Of a stretch of 64,000 nucleotides of DNA, positions 33,424 to 45,995 are shown piece after piece. How positions within the stretch are numbered: the stretch's first letter is position 1; every line of letters starts with the position of its first letter. The stretch is taken from assembly GCA_930367205.1 (NCBI GenBank), contig OV884012.1, forward strand, positions 34,754,796 through 34,818,795, in the 5' to 3' direction. The notes beneath the pieces were generated by a model that did no database searches, had not been told where the DNA came from, and saw nothing but the letters and a program-made list of their open reading frames with translations. The translations under genes and the position numbers were made by a program. Source of the DNA: Acanthosoma haemorrhoidale. Taxonomy: Eukaryota > Arthropoda > Insecta > Hemiptera > Acanthosomatidae.

Positions 33424-35740
33424 TGATCAGTTAATCAAGTGACTTCTCAAATCACAAAGCGTTTTACGATTTAAAGTTCTTGTTTACTCATGTAGTTAAG
33501 AAAAATTCATGAGGTGTAACTAACAATGGATCCTGCCGAGCTCAATATATATTTTTGTCAATATATTATAACAATTATCAATTTTCGTTTGTTGAAAAGG
33601 CGTTATCCCATGACCGGGACGGCTTATCTAGTAAAATGGAGTGCTTTTAGTCAAACATAACAAAGTATTTAAATAACCCCTTACCTAGAACGTATCCTTC
33701 CTTGTTCCTTGTTTGATCTGAATTGTTGCACCGAAATTGTAATCTGTTAAATATAAAATAATTGGTTAACAAATAATACTTAGTCTGACAAAATAGTGAT
33801 GAAACTGATTCTTAGATCAATTAGTTGAAAATTACTTCTAAAGACTAATAGATCTCTAGTGCTAGGGTAAAAGGTACTTATCCCCTTTTAAATATATAAA
33901 TAAAATATACAGTTGAGATTCGCAAAACCCAGTAACATAACACGGCACATTCCGGAGCAGGACGCTTTGAAGGGGCACGCTGCCCGCAATGCCGGCAGGA
34001 GGGTACGGCCGAGCATACTATTACGCCTGGCCTATTTATTGCCTTCCAGTCGGAGCACAAGATATACTTGTATTACAGGGATCTGAACTGCCTTAGCTGC
34101 TAGATAAAAGAGCAAATCAACCCAAGAATAATTAAGCATGACAATACTTTGATTTATTGTATAAGAAGTACGATGAATATAGGATAGGTCTTCGTATTAA
34201 GTTACCCACACCTGACCGTTTTTTTTGGGTAGTGCTTTAAAATAGGCTATCTGCCCGAGAATGACACAATATAGCAACTTACCAAGTTAGCACAAGTACA
34301 GAGAAACTTTTTAAGGTAAACAGCGTGCCAGAGTACGGTAAAAGTGTTAAATAAATCCCTTAAGTCCTTTTACTTTATATTATTAGTTCTCGTCTTCGGT
34401 GATCACTGAAACCATTGTAATTAAGAGGATACTCTCTTGCAAGGGTAACTGAATACAAGTTGTCACGAGTTTGTTGCGGCTTATTACCAATTTTGTTCGA
34501 CTTAATTATTTGTTCGATTTCCCTTTTTGTTTATCCAACCTTTTATTTTAAAATTACCTAAAAACAATAAAAAGAAAGGCACAACTAGTTTTTTTTTTTT
34601 GTAAAATAAATAATTAACTTACTCTAGCGTTATTTTTATGAAAAGTGATTAAATTTATTTCTGTATTTATTTTGTAATTATAATTAAGTGTGCATATTTA
34701 ATTGTTTTACTATCATTTATATTTATAGTTTATTCAATCGCTGTTTCTAGAATAATTGTTTTTATCTATTGATTATTGAAAGTTTATTGTTTATGATTTA
34801 TTGCAATGTTTGAAGCTCAATTTTACATTCCAAAAAAGTTTATTTTTATTTATATTTTATTAATAACATTATTTGTCAAGACCTTCTTTTATTTAGTCAG
34901 TAGTTATGCAATTACTACATTCCTGTAAAAGAACGTTCACTGAATATTCACGCTAATAATTACGTAAATAGCGAAGTATTGGCAGACATCAGTGTAGACA
35001 ACATGGGACTCTTAATCCATAACATGACTCACCGCTCCCGCTGTTCATATAGGATAAAGGCTAGTCTAGCTGCGATATTGGCCTGGCCCACTGCTATAAC
35101 TTAACTGCGAGCTGTATGATGTTCATACAAATGCATTATTGAAGATTCTTCATTCACTTCAAAGAAAACACGATCATCTCGGACTGAAGGGATTACGGAC
35201 TCCGCCTGCCAGCCGCTGAAGATCCTAGTGTACCGCGGTAAAGCTTTACCTTAATAACTTTTCAAAGACAATTAATGTCCTCATTTTGTAATACTGTTTT
35301 TTTTTTTTTTTTTTTTTTTTAGTTTTAATTATTTTGTTATTTCATTTTGTTTTGTTGCATCACTGGAAAATTATAGGAATTAATTTTAGTTCAAACATTG
35401 ATCCAGGTTGTTCATTTATAACCCCCCCACTCCTTACTCTTAGCTTTTTTATTTTTATTATTTCCATTGTTTAGCCCATTGGGCTTTTCTTTTCTTTCTT
35501 TATCATTTCCTCATTATTGGTGAGGTGGTCCTCCGAACTAGCGCCAACGGGTGCGAGAACTGGACACCTTCAGGTAAGGCTCCCCCTCCCCCGACAAGTT
35601 AATATAAAATATATAAAGGGCATTTAATAAACACATACTAAAGTTTGTTACAGCAAGTGAACCGTGAACAATATTTTGATCTGGTGCATTAGATTCCATA
35701 ACTGGTAGGGAGCTAGGTTAACTGCTAACAGGCAGGGACT
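33424..35740. other. AT-rich non-coding DNA with a long T run
   Basis: A T run at 35297-35320 could be the poly(A) of an unrecognised minus-strand retroposon. The sequence to its right matches no tail family in this window. Less AT-rich patches at 33930-34040 and 35000-35240 have no coding signal. Confidence 0.4.
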
Positions 35741-36230
35741 GTAATTGTGCTGAGACCGTGAGTCAGAAGATGACTCTTTCGGAATCACGTCCCGCTTTTA
35801 ATATCCCATTTGGTCAATTAGTGTCCGTGATGTGGAGCCTGCGGGGGTGGGTGTTGGGAGGGTCTGGGTGGGGGCGGGTTTGCAGGCAGGGCCGTTCAAT
35901 TACCTCAGTGAGCCCTTCAACAAAAACAATAGGGCCGCTGCCAGCGCACACCGGACCATCTGAATTGTAGATCCGTCCCCTCTGGCGGTGACGTGGCCCA
36001 CTAGATCATCTGCGATCGCCGCACTCTGCCCTTCCGATAATCCTCTCTCACCGCTCGGTGGCTGTGGATGTGGCCGGAAGAGGAGGGGGGGGGGCAAAAA
36101 ATGTGTCGCTCCATCTCGTTCCCTTGTCAGCCTGTGCCGTGGTTTCAACCCTCGTTTTGCTGATTTGTGTGACATTAATATGTCTCTCACGGGCTATTTT
36201 ATTAATTGTAGATGTGACATCATCAAATTT
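35741..36230. promoter_or_regulatory. GC-rich island, putative conserved non-coding element
   Basis: The island contains TTTGGTCAATTAGTG, GGGTCTGGGTGGGGGCGGG, GACGTGGCCCACTAGATC, TGCGATCGCCGC and a G run (36087-36095). Several overlapping frames exist on both strands because stops are rare in GC-rich sequence. None shows a domain and they conflict, so I do not call a gene. Confidence 0.35.
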
Positions 36231-37572
36231 TGTTAGGTCAGTAATCATTTTGTTTTTAACTTCAAAATGGTGGTTTTAATAGCTGCAAATGTCATTTTTT
36301 TTTTTTTATTTAACCACTTCTAATATTCTATATAAAGTATTTTTGTTGGTTTTGAGTATGAATCGAATATAAAAAGTCAGCTCCTTTGTAATCCCGCAAT
36401 GCTGCTTTAGGCAGCAGATGGTGTCATTGTCTATTGCTGATTAAATTCCTTATTATTATCATCTTAGCACCTATTAAACCCTGCCAAAGACGGAAGAACA
36501 ATCAGCAGAGACAATGACAGAGTGTACCGTCTAATTCGCTCTTATAAGTGAGATATACTTTGAAATTGTCTTGAATTGTAATATCAAAACCCTGAATATG
36601 CTATAAGATGAAACAATTACGTCTATCTTTATTCAGAAAAGGGATCACCTTCTCAAATGAGCATCTACGTTTTAGATGAAGTATAGGCCAATCTTGTGAT
36701 CGGCGCCTCGTGAACTCACCCCTTGGTGTTTTTTTCTCCTGCCTCGCCTCACCCCCTTTGTTCATACCCAAAGCCCTTCTTTTCATCTAGCAACCGCTTT
36801 GCCTGTCCAAACTATTTTCTCTTCTGATTTTGGTCCCCAATTTAAGTGTCCTTCTTAAAGTCTTAGAGTTCTTGCCCACAGTTTATTGCTATTATCAAAT
36901 CCCTCAGCATTCGTCGGAGAATCGATTGAATGTTTGACCTGGAGCTAGTTATATGTAGCTTTTCCCATCTCTTAGTTTTCCGTATCTATAACTCGGAAAA
37001 TTTGATGTACCTCCTTTACTAAAAAATCTGTTTTTGCACTAAAAGTTCACAGTCCTTTATTTTTCTTTGGTATTCTCACGATTAATTTTAAGCTCAGTGG
37101 TTATAGTGATTTATTTTAATTCTTTCATATGTATACAGCAGGATCTCCTAGAAAAGCTGAAATAAGAGTGTCAGTATACTTTCAATTGATAAGCGATTCA
37201 TTCGCTGATTGTTTTCGCCTATGTTGGCATCAAATGAAACACCATAAAAAATAGGCCTCTCAAAATTCCAAAGGATAAAGTTAATAGCAAGTCATTCTGG
37301 CAGTTTTAATCATTTTTTAAGTCAAACAAATTACTAAAAGTAAAGATATATCTTAGGACCTAGTTATTGATTAATGACACTTAACATTTTTGGAGATGGC
37401 TGTACCGTTACCTTGCAACATAAAATGTAAAATTTCATGTCTTCCGGTCGAACAAAGGGCCCTCGACAGGCACAAGGCTTTATGAATAATACAGCGCAAA
37501 CCTAAATTTCTCCGGTGCTTTCCATGAAGTAACTTTATTCCTATCAAGTCAGAATTTCAAACTACTGTTTAT
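36231..37572. other. AT-rich non-coding DNA
   Basis: It includes a degenerate copy of the dispersed repeat (37350-37480, listed separately) and a T run (36297-36307). No gene was recognised. Confidence 0.4.
37350..37480 (+). repeat. Dispersed repeat with GGAGATGGCT core, degenerate copy
   Basis: The words TGATTAATGACACTTAACAT, TTTTGGAGATGGCTGT and AAATTTCATGTCTTCC keep the order seen at 17270-17360 (TTAATTATGACACTTATATT, TGGAGATGACTATAAA, AAATTTCATCAAACTGCC). The CTTTAATTTGATA part is not preserved. Confidence 0.4.
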
Positions 37573-37584
37573 TGGTAAACTATT

Positions 37585-37697
37585 TTTTTTTCTCTTCATA
37601 GCCCTTCACAGATAATTATATACAATTATAGATCCTCAGGTGAATCATTTTACAAATTATTCTGTATTTCCTGTAGCATCACTACATTATATACAGG
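37585..37697 (-). mobile_element. 113-bp LINE tail with 12-bp target duplication
   Basis: TGGTAAACTATT occurs at 37573-37584 and 37698-37709. Between them is a T run, then CTTCATAGCCC and ATCCTCAGGTGAATC down to ATTATATACAGG, matching the 3' end of the LINE family at 6106-8999. This is an extremely 5'-truncated insertion whose perfect duplication implies it is recent. Confidence 0.93.
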
Positions 37698-37709
37698 TGG
37701 TAAACTATT

Positions 37710-38942
37710 AGATAGTACAATGCGTTTAGTAGTAAAACAAAAAAACTTGATGTTGGGAGCCAATAAGGATGTTTACTCAAATCTTTCAGTACTCAAATCA
37801 CAATAAGGTTTCATTAAAGTAGAACGGGGAAATCAGTAGGACCTTTATAAACCCTAGCCCGTTAAAAATACCCCCTTAGCCTTCACCCTTTGACGGTGGA
37901 ACATCAAAGATCCCCAGGGATAAAGGAACGCGCTGGGTTGTGTAAGCAGTCGAGCAGAGCGTTTTGCAGCCACGCCTCACCCTCACTGTTGTCGAGTGCC
38001 GTTTCTGAATAATTTACTTAGACGACCTCACATTTCAATCAATTATACATAACGTTATAATTGTTTAATTGTAACTGACGCAATGATCATTGTATGTACT
38101 ATAATCACGCAATAATACATGTCCTGCACTACATATTTTTTAACATTCTACTCCAGTCATTAAAGGATGTGAAATTCAGTCGTGAGATGTATCACACAAT
38201 AAAGGGTTTCTTCTGGCTAAGGAAATGCCACTTTAATTCGTTTTTGAAATTATATTGCATTAAATCGCCAGAACATTCGTAAAACGTATAGTTTTTCAAT
38301 AATAGTTGCCCTACTAGGGACGGTAGAAAAGGGCTTATTTTTTAATCACCAATTTATAAAACCGATGTCGGTTGTTTTTGTTTTTTTGTGAATATTTTTA
38401 ATTCTTTTTATTTAATGTAAAGGAAGTTTTCAGGGACCTAGGCGCTTGAAAAGATCAAAATATAATATTTTTTTTATAAAGGGTGTTTTTTTTTGTTTTA
38501 TTAGTATACGAATTTGTTGGCATATAGGTTTAGGCTGTCTTGTCAAATTTAATTAGCTTACATACAGCCTATATCGGCATCAGAACCTAATATAAGATGG
38601 CCGGTTTGAGATATATACCTAGTGCAGATATTCACAGAATGCCGAAACGTTGACCATTAATATAATGGACGAAAATCGGACATCGCTGTAATCATTAGCC
38701 CATATTCTAAAAAAATCATTCATTCATTTATTTTTGATAAAAAGTACTGAATACCGTATGTTTATTTTAAGATCATTTAATAAGTATTTAAGATACTTTT
38801 GAGCCTATGCATTCGTAACTTTATCATCTTTAAATTCCAAAAGATATTGTCCAGTGCAAAAGGTGTATCTGAGTTCACCACCCCCTCCAACCCCTTTTGT
38901 AAGGCAAATATTTCATTGAGGGGTTTTAAAATATTCATATAC
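37710..38942. other. Non-coding DNA, no clear feature
   Basis: A patch at 37860-38000 is GC-richer. The words GCCGAAACGTTGACC (38642-38656) and, at 41.3 kb, GGCGAAACGTGGACTG are alike and may be traces of an old repeat. No gene was recognised. Confidence 0.35.
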
Positions 38943-39434
38943 GCTCTTGACTGACAATACAACGAAATGTCTCCAACATTTCCAGAATAGGATCCGACAT
39001 ACCTCTCTCGAGAGGTTGAAGAACGCTGACCTGCACCCGTTGCTTGGTGTGCCGTCGGTGGGTGAGTTCATCCGCCGGAGACACATCAAGTTTTTTGACT
39101 CGTTGCAGCACCTAACTAACCCAGTGTTTAACACTATGGCCCCACCACCCCTCCCGCATCGATGGCAACAGACTGTCGGGGAAAATTTAGTTTAAGAATT
39201 AGTATGTAAGTTAGTTTTAAGTTTGATCAAAGAGGTGAGCCCCATCACTTTTATTAGTGAGTTTAGTCCAGTCACGTATAATGTATATCATTATACTTGT
39301 TTATTTATTATATATTTTTTATAAAATAACAAATAATGTTTATAAAATAATGTAGCGATGCTTCAGGAAATACAAAAATAATTTGTAAATTGATTCGCCT
39401 GAGGATCTATAATTATCTGTAAATAAAAAAAAAC
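38943..39434 (+). mobile_element. 5'-truncated LINE copy, plus strand
   Basis: This copy starts at CTTGACTGACAATAC in the reverse transcriptase C-terminal part and runs through the 3' untranslated region to TATAATTATCTGTAAAT and a short A run (39425-39433). It matches 6120-6660 of the minus-strand element. Relative to it, 16 bases near 38990 (ATCATGCGAAAAGTGG) are missing. It lacks the last ATAGCCCC part of the tail seen in other copies, so it ended internally. Confidence 0.9.
38947..39195 (+). pseudogene. LINE ORF2 C-terminal end
   Basis: The 82-residue frame reads DNTTKCLQHFQNR, then LERLKNADLHPLLGVPSVGE, FIRRRHIKFFDSLQHLTNPV and ends HRWQQTVGENLV. It corresponds to the region after the reverse transcriptase domain and gives the natural C-terminus that is lost by frameshift in the copy at 6525. 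The 16-base deletion near 38990 changes the frame upstream of LERLK. It has no catalytic function. Confidence 0.88.
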
Positions 39435-40288
39435 CGATGAAATATAAACGGTTAAACTATAAGTCAATGGATAACTTTTTTATATCATGGTTGTCTTCGT
39501 TTTCATTGGTCTTATGATGAATGGATATCGAAAAGATTTTTATGCAAGACAAAGATTAATTTTCTTTTGGCACGACTCGAGATTGAGACAAGAAGGATCG
39601 AGACTGACCCATAAACATTTTTGTCGCCGTCCAGGTATTCAAATAATACAACGACGGCGACATCATCAATGAGGCAGTGTACAAAAACTCGGACAGGCAG
39701 TTGAAGACGAGCCGAGGGCAGACAGGACCATTAGAGGCGACAGATAAAGCACCCGAGAGGTTGCCCGGTCACATCCTTATTGGGAACTGAACCCTCGTTA
39801 GCTACCGTCATCTCTGCCACTCTGTCTCTCAGATAGGTCTGAGTCCTTTGTCGTGTTTGCTTCTTCTGTCTTCGTTCTATCGCCGCAGACCTAAGGTAAA
39901 TTGGGCAATCTCTTATCACATTGACTTGGGCTGGGCAAGTCTAAGTTTGAATTGTCATTTTCACATTGCATTAAGCGAATAACGATTTAATTGGAGAAAT
40001 TTATTCGTGATTTTTCTTTTATATGGTGTCATTCTCATGTCATGTTCTTGAAAACCAGAAACCCTTTATGTTCGTATGAAGAATTGTTTTTTTATTTAGA
40101 CAAATGTCAATTTGATGACCCGATGACAAGAAAAAAGCTTACGACTATATATGATTAATCGTAGATCCCGAAGGGTAAGGATCTACTTTCATTCAGGTAC
40201 AATGAAAGGGTTATCTTCGTTTTTCTGTTGACTCAGTATTTGCGATATCTTTGTTCAACCTTCGTGGATGTAAAAATGATTCAATCGA
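39435..40288. other. Non-coding DNA, no clear feature
   Basis: The segment 39560-39920 is less AT-rich, with GGCAGTTGAAGACGAGCCGA. Small frames on both strands (39487-39672, 39731-39919) have no domain. Nothing else was recognised. Confidence 0.35.
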
Positions 40289-40498
40289 GTGAATAACGTC
40301 CTATTTTGTCTCCCCATAACCTTTTTATTTCTTATTCACAAACGGTTTCAGTGCTCAAAATCTTGTTAATGACAGCAGTGTCTGATCTCAACATGAACAA
40401 CATTCTGAGTCCTTGAGAATAGCATTATAGGGCTGCTGAAAGCGCTTTTGAATAAGAAGCAGAAATCTTAGTGGAAGACAAAATAGGACGTTATTTAC
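40289..40498. mobile_element. 210-bp foldback MITE
   Basis: GTGAATAACGTCCTATTTTG at the left returns inverted at the right (AAAATAGGACGTTATTTAC). The match extends inward as TTTCTTATTCACAAACGGTT against GCGCTTTTGAATAAGAAGC, and CAGTGCT against CTGCTGA. Most of the element can pair with itself as an imperfect hairpin with a loop of a few tens of bases. No target duplication is clear. No superfamily is assigned. Confidence 0.75.
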
Positions 40499-41526
40499 TT
40501 AATCTAAACCCGCGACCAGCTATCAAACCACAGTATAATTTAATCGGTCAGAAATCTTTTATCATATGATATAATTTATAAATCATCATATGATATTGAT
40601 ACATTTTTGTCGGAAAAAACAAAATAACGAAAATACTACTCAATTAGTGCCAATGCGACAGCAATCGCTACGACAGTGTTTGTAAAACACTATCCCGGGA
40701 CCAATTTGACAATGCTAATGAAGGTTCGCCAGGAGGACATGAGCTCGGGGAATCCCTAGAATTAATCGGTGCAAGAGTAAACTGTAAGCTAGCAAATCTG
40801 GCGGCTGGAGCTCCTCTACCTGGGGATTACCATTTAATCCTGTAGCACTGATCGCTTTCGAATAGCGGGCTTTGGCGGAGGGGCGCCTTCTGGCCAGCTT
40901 GTCCTTTTATCATCAGGATTCTAATATTACAACTAAATAAACGGCTTACAGTTCATCATAACGGCAACGCTATGTAACGGCTACCGTTTACAGATGGGGT
41001 TAATCGATATTGTGGGGTTAGTGGTGTTACATTTCGGAGTTGTGGCTTGAGAAATCTACTTAGTTAGAAAAATGATATTATTTATTTATATTAAGTATAC
41101 AGCGTATATTGTGCTCAAACGATTTTTCGAATAAAAAAAGCTTGAAGTCTGTCCCAGCATATCTTTTATTTTTCCATATATATAATGTTTTCCATTCTAA
41201 ATTACTCAAATCAGCTTCTCAAATACCTTACACACGTTACCAATTTGGTATATAACAATGAGATAATAAGAATATCAATAAATTATTATTCACAGCCCTG
41301 AGAATCCCTGAATAGGCGAAACGTGGACTGTTGTTTAGTATCAATAATTTTGTTTTTTGAAAAACTAATTTTAACACAATATAATTTTTTTTTCATCTTA
41401 TCATCTTAAATACCGATTCAGTTTTAAAAACCACAATTTTTTTATTTTACCACTATTTTTAACAACTAAGCGGTTTGTTAAAATAAACTAACGGGTAGTA
41501 TACCAAAAAAAAAATCATGAGAAAAG
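40499..41526. other. Non-coding DNA; GC-richer patch at about 40690-40910
   Basis: The patch includes TATCCCGGGACCAATT and GGCGGAGGGGCGCC, with no reading frame. The rest is AT-rich. Confidence 0.35.
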
Positions 41527-41893
41527 GTAAAGAACTCCGACCAGCACCCGTTGCTTGGTGTGCCGTTGGAGGGTGAGTTCATCCACTGGAGACACAAGTT
41601 TTTTTGACCCGTTGCGGCATCTAACAAATCCAGTATTTAACACTATGAACCCCACCACACTTCCCGCATCGATGCCAACGGTCGGGAAAAATTAGGTCAA
41701 GATTTTCTTGCTAGATGTAAGTTAGTTTTAAGTCTATGGTTCATAAGGTGAGTCCCATTTTAAACATGTTTAGAGAATGAATCTGTAATGTGAGTTATAC
41801 TTTTATAAAAACCACAAATTGTATAGAATTTGCCCAAGCTACAGGACATATAATAACCTACTGTAAATAGATTCATTTATGTAGGATCTATAC
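41527..41893 (+). mobile_element. Old degraded LINE copy
   Basis: The sequence CAGCACCCGTTGCTTGGTGT, GGTGAGTTCATCC, GTATTTAACACTATG and AAGGTGAGTCCCATTTT follows 39030-39250 with many substitutions. Traces of the tail (CCTACTGTAAATAGATTCAT, AGGATCTATA) end near 41893. It is more diverged than the copies at 6.1, 37.6 and 39 kb, so older. No frame is preserved. Confidence 0.8.
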
Positions 41894-42700
41894 TGGTTTC
41901 CATAATTTATAATAACAATGGGATATGAAGGGAAAATAATTTTTGCAACCACTATTGTAGAGGGTACACAAGACAGGCATACAAATGTCTATGTTTATAA
42001 CAATGTTTTATATAAACATATATCAGCATTATATCATCTGCTAATTCGTTTAACTTTCAATTTGATACGTTGATAACGGCGCATTTACGCAGGAATTCAG
42101 GGAGTAGATGTGGAAATTATTGCAAATGATCGTTGGAATCTGCCAATAGCATTAACAGGAACAATTCAAATTTTTATTTGAGGAAAAAGTGCTGGAGGGG
42201 GGGGGTTGAGAGAGAGAGAGCAAATTAGTAAATTAAAAAATGACGATGAGCCGGTATTAGCGTTAATCCACCGCATGCTACAGGGATAGTATTTACTGGC
42301 CCGTGCACAACTGGTAAGGGGAAACATTTGGGATAGGGAATTAATTGTGTATGAAGGGTCTCAGCTGAAATATTAATGGGGCGGACGGCGGCTGCAATTT
42401 GCAAGGCCCGCTTGGTAATTAGCTAGTGGCTTACCCGCCTGTTTTTAGCTTCGGCTGGATACCGAAGCGGGGGTGGTTCATTTAGCAAACGAATTTCAAA
42501 GCTCGACCTCAAAACTCCAAGAGGGCGACTCCATCGCTCTGGTCCTGGATAAATTATCAGGCGGGGGGTGAAGCCGTTTAGAAGTAGTGAAGTGGTAAAA
42601 TCAGAATTAAGAAATGAAAAGACATTTATTGTAAAAACGTAAGTTCACGTGAAAGTAATTTAAGTAAATAAAAACTTTTATCATAATATTGGAACTAGTA
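41894..42700. other. Non-coding DNA; GC-richer island at about 42240-42570
   Basis: The island contains GCGTTAATCCACCGCATGC, GGGGCGGACGGCGGCTGC, GGTAATTAGCTAGTGG and TATCAGGCGGGGGGTG, with no convincing frame. A GA-rich tract lies at 42194-42222. Possible conserved non-coding element. Confidence 0.35.
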
Positions 42701-43852
42701 CAGTGGATCCTTGTTATAACGTGCCTCGTTATACTGTGGATTCGGATATAACGCGGGTATGGAATCCTCCTCCTCATAAGTCTAAAAGTAAGATGACAAC
42801 GCATAATAATTTTTTCTATAACGGAATGACGATTTCGAATTGTCGACTTACATGTAATTCCGTACTATTTAGCCGCGTCTTTATTATTCATCCCACTTAC
42901 TCATTTATTTTCAAGTAGAACTTCTCTTTCATATTTGTAGATTTTTGTTTCGGGGGCATGCTCACAGCAAGAAAGAATGCTAAATTGAATTTAATTTAAA
43001 AATCTCACTCTAATTATCAGTGGCTTCTAGATAAAGGATTCAGGACTTAGAAGAATCCCTTCCTGGAAGTCCTGTTAAACTGTAATTACCTTTTCCTAAT
43101 CAAGCATTCCCCGAATATTTCTATTTTGTTGTAAAACGGAGTAGCAGCTATTTCTTATCTCCAGCCCACTTTTTGATAAACTGTTTTTTCATTTTAATTT
43201 CAGCATTTTTTGTTTGATTTCTAGAATTCGATATATACAAAGTTATTTCCAATGAGACATAAAGGTTCTTGAAATAAGTTTGATAGAGAAATTTTCGATA
43301 TTCATCTTTGTGTGAAGGAGGAACAGATGCATTTTGAATCAATGAATTTCTGCCGATCTCTAGTTATCAGGAAACCTGTTCCAGAATAGCCTCAACCAAA
43401 AAGTGCTGACAGAAGTACCCTCCCTTTTTAAAAATTGTTGTTGATTTATTAATTTCTACGCTTTGAAACATTCTTGGTGAACCCGGATTGACAGTAGACT
43501 GTTTAAATTAATGGACTAAGATTGACTCTAATGAAAACCCGTTATAATAATTATTAGCAAATAAGGCTTAAGCAATTGTAAATAACTGATCATTTTAAGA
43601 AACATTAACACAAATTAACAAATACGTACGTGTTCATGATGTTAAATAATTTTTTTTTGCGATCATTTTATTACTTATTATTGTTGTATAACATAGTTTT
43701 ATTTATTATAATTTGTGTAATGAAAATTGTTTTACTACAAATATATATATGATTGTATAGTTCTTCAAATGGTCTATACATATTTTACTGCCCTCGCTTT
43801 AGAGCGGGTGTTTTTATTTCCCCTTGACCCGCGTTATAGCGAGGGTCCACTG
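42701..43852. mobile_element. Tigger/pogo-like non-autonomous DNA transposon
   Basis: Ends read CAGTGGATCCTTGTTATAAC (42701) and, inverted from 43852, CAGTGGACCCTCGCTATAAC. CAGTGGACC-type ends next to TA are characteristic of Tigger/pogo elements. The left flank is TA (42699-42700); the right flank AA looks mutated. Sub-terminal words (ATAACGCGGGT on the left, CCCGCGTTATAGCGAGGG on the right) are also related. The 1.1-kb interior has no transposase that I can recognise; short frames at 42607-42918 and 43148-43342 carry no DDE motif. Confidence 0.72.
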
Positions 43853-45640
43853 AATGTCCATTTGTCAGTACCTAGCCACTTTTTAAAGTGTAAACTTACA
43901 AAAGATTTTTTATTAAAACATACATCATAGATGGTAACCAAATTCTATTGTTAGCCATGCCCTTCATCTTTGCTTTCTGCACGCTTCCTCATGGCTGTCC
44001 ATCTATCTCTTCGTCATGTCTTTTTGGCAAGGGGTGATTCAAGTCAAACTCTTGAAATGCTCATACTTGGTTAGTTTTTTCGATTCTATTATATCTGCAG
44101 GTTTTCTGTTTACCTGTTCTGTGTATAGCTGCTTTTCCCACATGCACTCCATAGATCTGGCCAGAGCGTGAGAAAACTACATAAAGAATCCGGTTAAGAG
44201 AACCGGTGGTATTAGCATAGCGCCAACGATATCTCATCGCTTTCACTGTATCTTGAGTTCGTGCCAAGCTTTAAATATTTTCACATCGTCCAATCGACAT
44301 CGAAAACATGTCAACTTTTGATTTGCCCTAGTTACTACCGAAAGGGTCCTAGTGACATCATCTGAATTATTATTCGCTTTTTTATTAGCTCAGATAAAAT
44401 TTACAGGCAAATATCTATATGTACATATCAATGTTCGTTGATAACTGGTTTGAATGAAATGATGTTTGAAAAAAAAAACAGTATTTCCTTACTATAAAGA
44501 TGTAATGAAATAAAGTACTTAAACTGGGATATTTTCGAACAATTTCAAAGTGAGTTTTTTTTTTTAACACGAAGAAAAACATTCTTCGAAGCCAGAACTG
44601 TATTTTATATTCTACAACACTCCCAGCTGGTCGATGTTGTTACTCTGCTTTCCTGTTTAGAAATGCCTATAAAATTATCATAAGTAGACAATAAATAGTG
44701 ATCCTCGTAAGTGTGTCAGCTGATATCCTGATATTACACACTTAACACTGTTGCATCCTATCGACTATAAATCAAAGCGTTGAAACGAGAAACGAGCCCG
44801 TCTGCAAGTATTTAACTTTCTTGGGTCTCACTCGACCTGTCTTGTCCAATTAGGGATCTCTTGACCCAGAAAGTTAACACTAGCGCCATGTGTTATCTGC
44901 CGTAAAAGGTTTTCAGGCCACTCAACAATGCGCAGTATAATATCTCCTTCTTTTGAGTATGCGATTTATATCCCCTGTTTATTGTATTTACTTATTTTAT
45001 AATGATATTCAATGGACTACTTAATGGCCGCATAATCTTAATAGTTGATCTCACAATTCTATATGTTCCGTTATTATTCGTATGATATGCACTTCAAAAA
45101 TAATTCTATTGGTCTAAAAGTTTTATAGTATTTTCTGCACCTCCTAAAAATATGCTGATTATGTATTGGTTAAAATACAATAGCAAGAATGTCAATGTCA
45201 CCTTCTTTCTCTCATTTTTTTTTTTTTTTTTTTTTAAGTTTTCTCAAATCACAACTATAAACTTAAAATAACATCTGGTATTTAATATTTTTAAGTTTGA
45301 TTTTTCACAATGTCAAGGGGACATTGAAGTCGGCAACGCAAAAAGAATTTCAAACATGTACAATTTGTTGAAAAACAATTTTCGGTGCCCACGATGTTTC
45401 AACAAATAAAATGAAGCTTTTTTTTTTATCAAAAATAAAAGAGATGCTTAAAACACTCCCATGGAATCCGACATCTACATATTGTCTCCTCCTTAAGTGT
45501 TTTTATTTTCGTTTAGAAAAACGTGTGTTCGTATATTACCAAAAAATTCAATTTGGTCCTTAATTAATGTAAACTATTGGTACGAAGGCGCTGTGAAGTA
45601 GTCTTGATGTACAGATCAATAAAAGATGAAGAAAAAAGGA
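43853..45640. other. AT-rich non-coding DNA
   Basis: A T run at 45215-45235 may be a retroposon tail on the minus strand, but the adjoining sequence matches no family seen here. No gene is supported; the 68-residue minus frame 44061-44267 has no recognisable motif. Confidence 0.4.
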
Positions 45641-45910
45641 TGGAAAAGAATTGAAATAAATGGCAGACGCCTCTGTTGACAGAGGGGAGCTGCTAAGCCG
45701 GAGTAGAGGAGCACGCGCCGAGGTGCACAATGGCAAGGAGGGGGGTAATTATAGAAACTAATAAGGGAGGGGGGGTCGGAAAAAGTGTTGGGGTTCCACT
45801 TTTGATCACTAATTCCATTGCCTCGGCATTAATCACCCCTCTGTCTTTTATTCTTCTCGTAGACTTCTCCTGGCCAGGGTCTTCTGATCTTCATGGGAGT
45901 AATTTGACTA
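45641..45910. promoter_or_regulatory. GC-richer island, putative non-coding element
   Basis: Contains GGAGCACGCGCCGAGGTGC, GGAGGGGGGGTCGG and GCATTAATCACCCC. The 63-residue frame 45730-45921 is low-complexity and not domain-like. Confidence 0.3.
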
Positions 45911-45995
45911 ATGTACTCTAATAATGTCAATTAAAAATTAGCAATTAAAAAATTCGTTTTAGTCATCAATATTGAGCTAGGTGCATCAGTGAATA

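Noticed and set aside
35297..35320. Long T run taken as a retroposon tail
   Set aside because: The adjacent sequence matches no retroposon family in the window and no flanking duplication was seen.
35758..36279. Several overlapping open frames on both strands, some over 80 residues
   Set aside because: They conflict with each other, follow from low stop density in GC-rich sequence and have no motif; the region is better described as a non-coding island.
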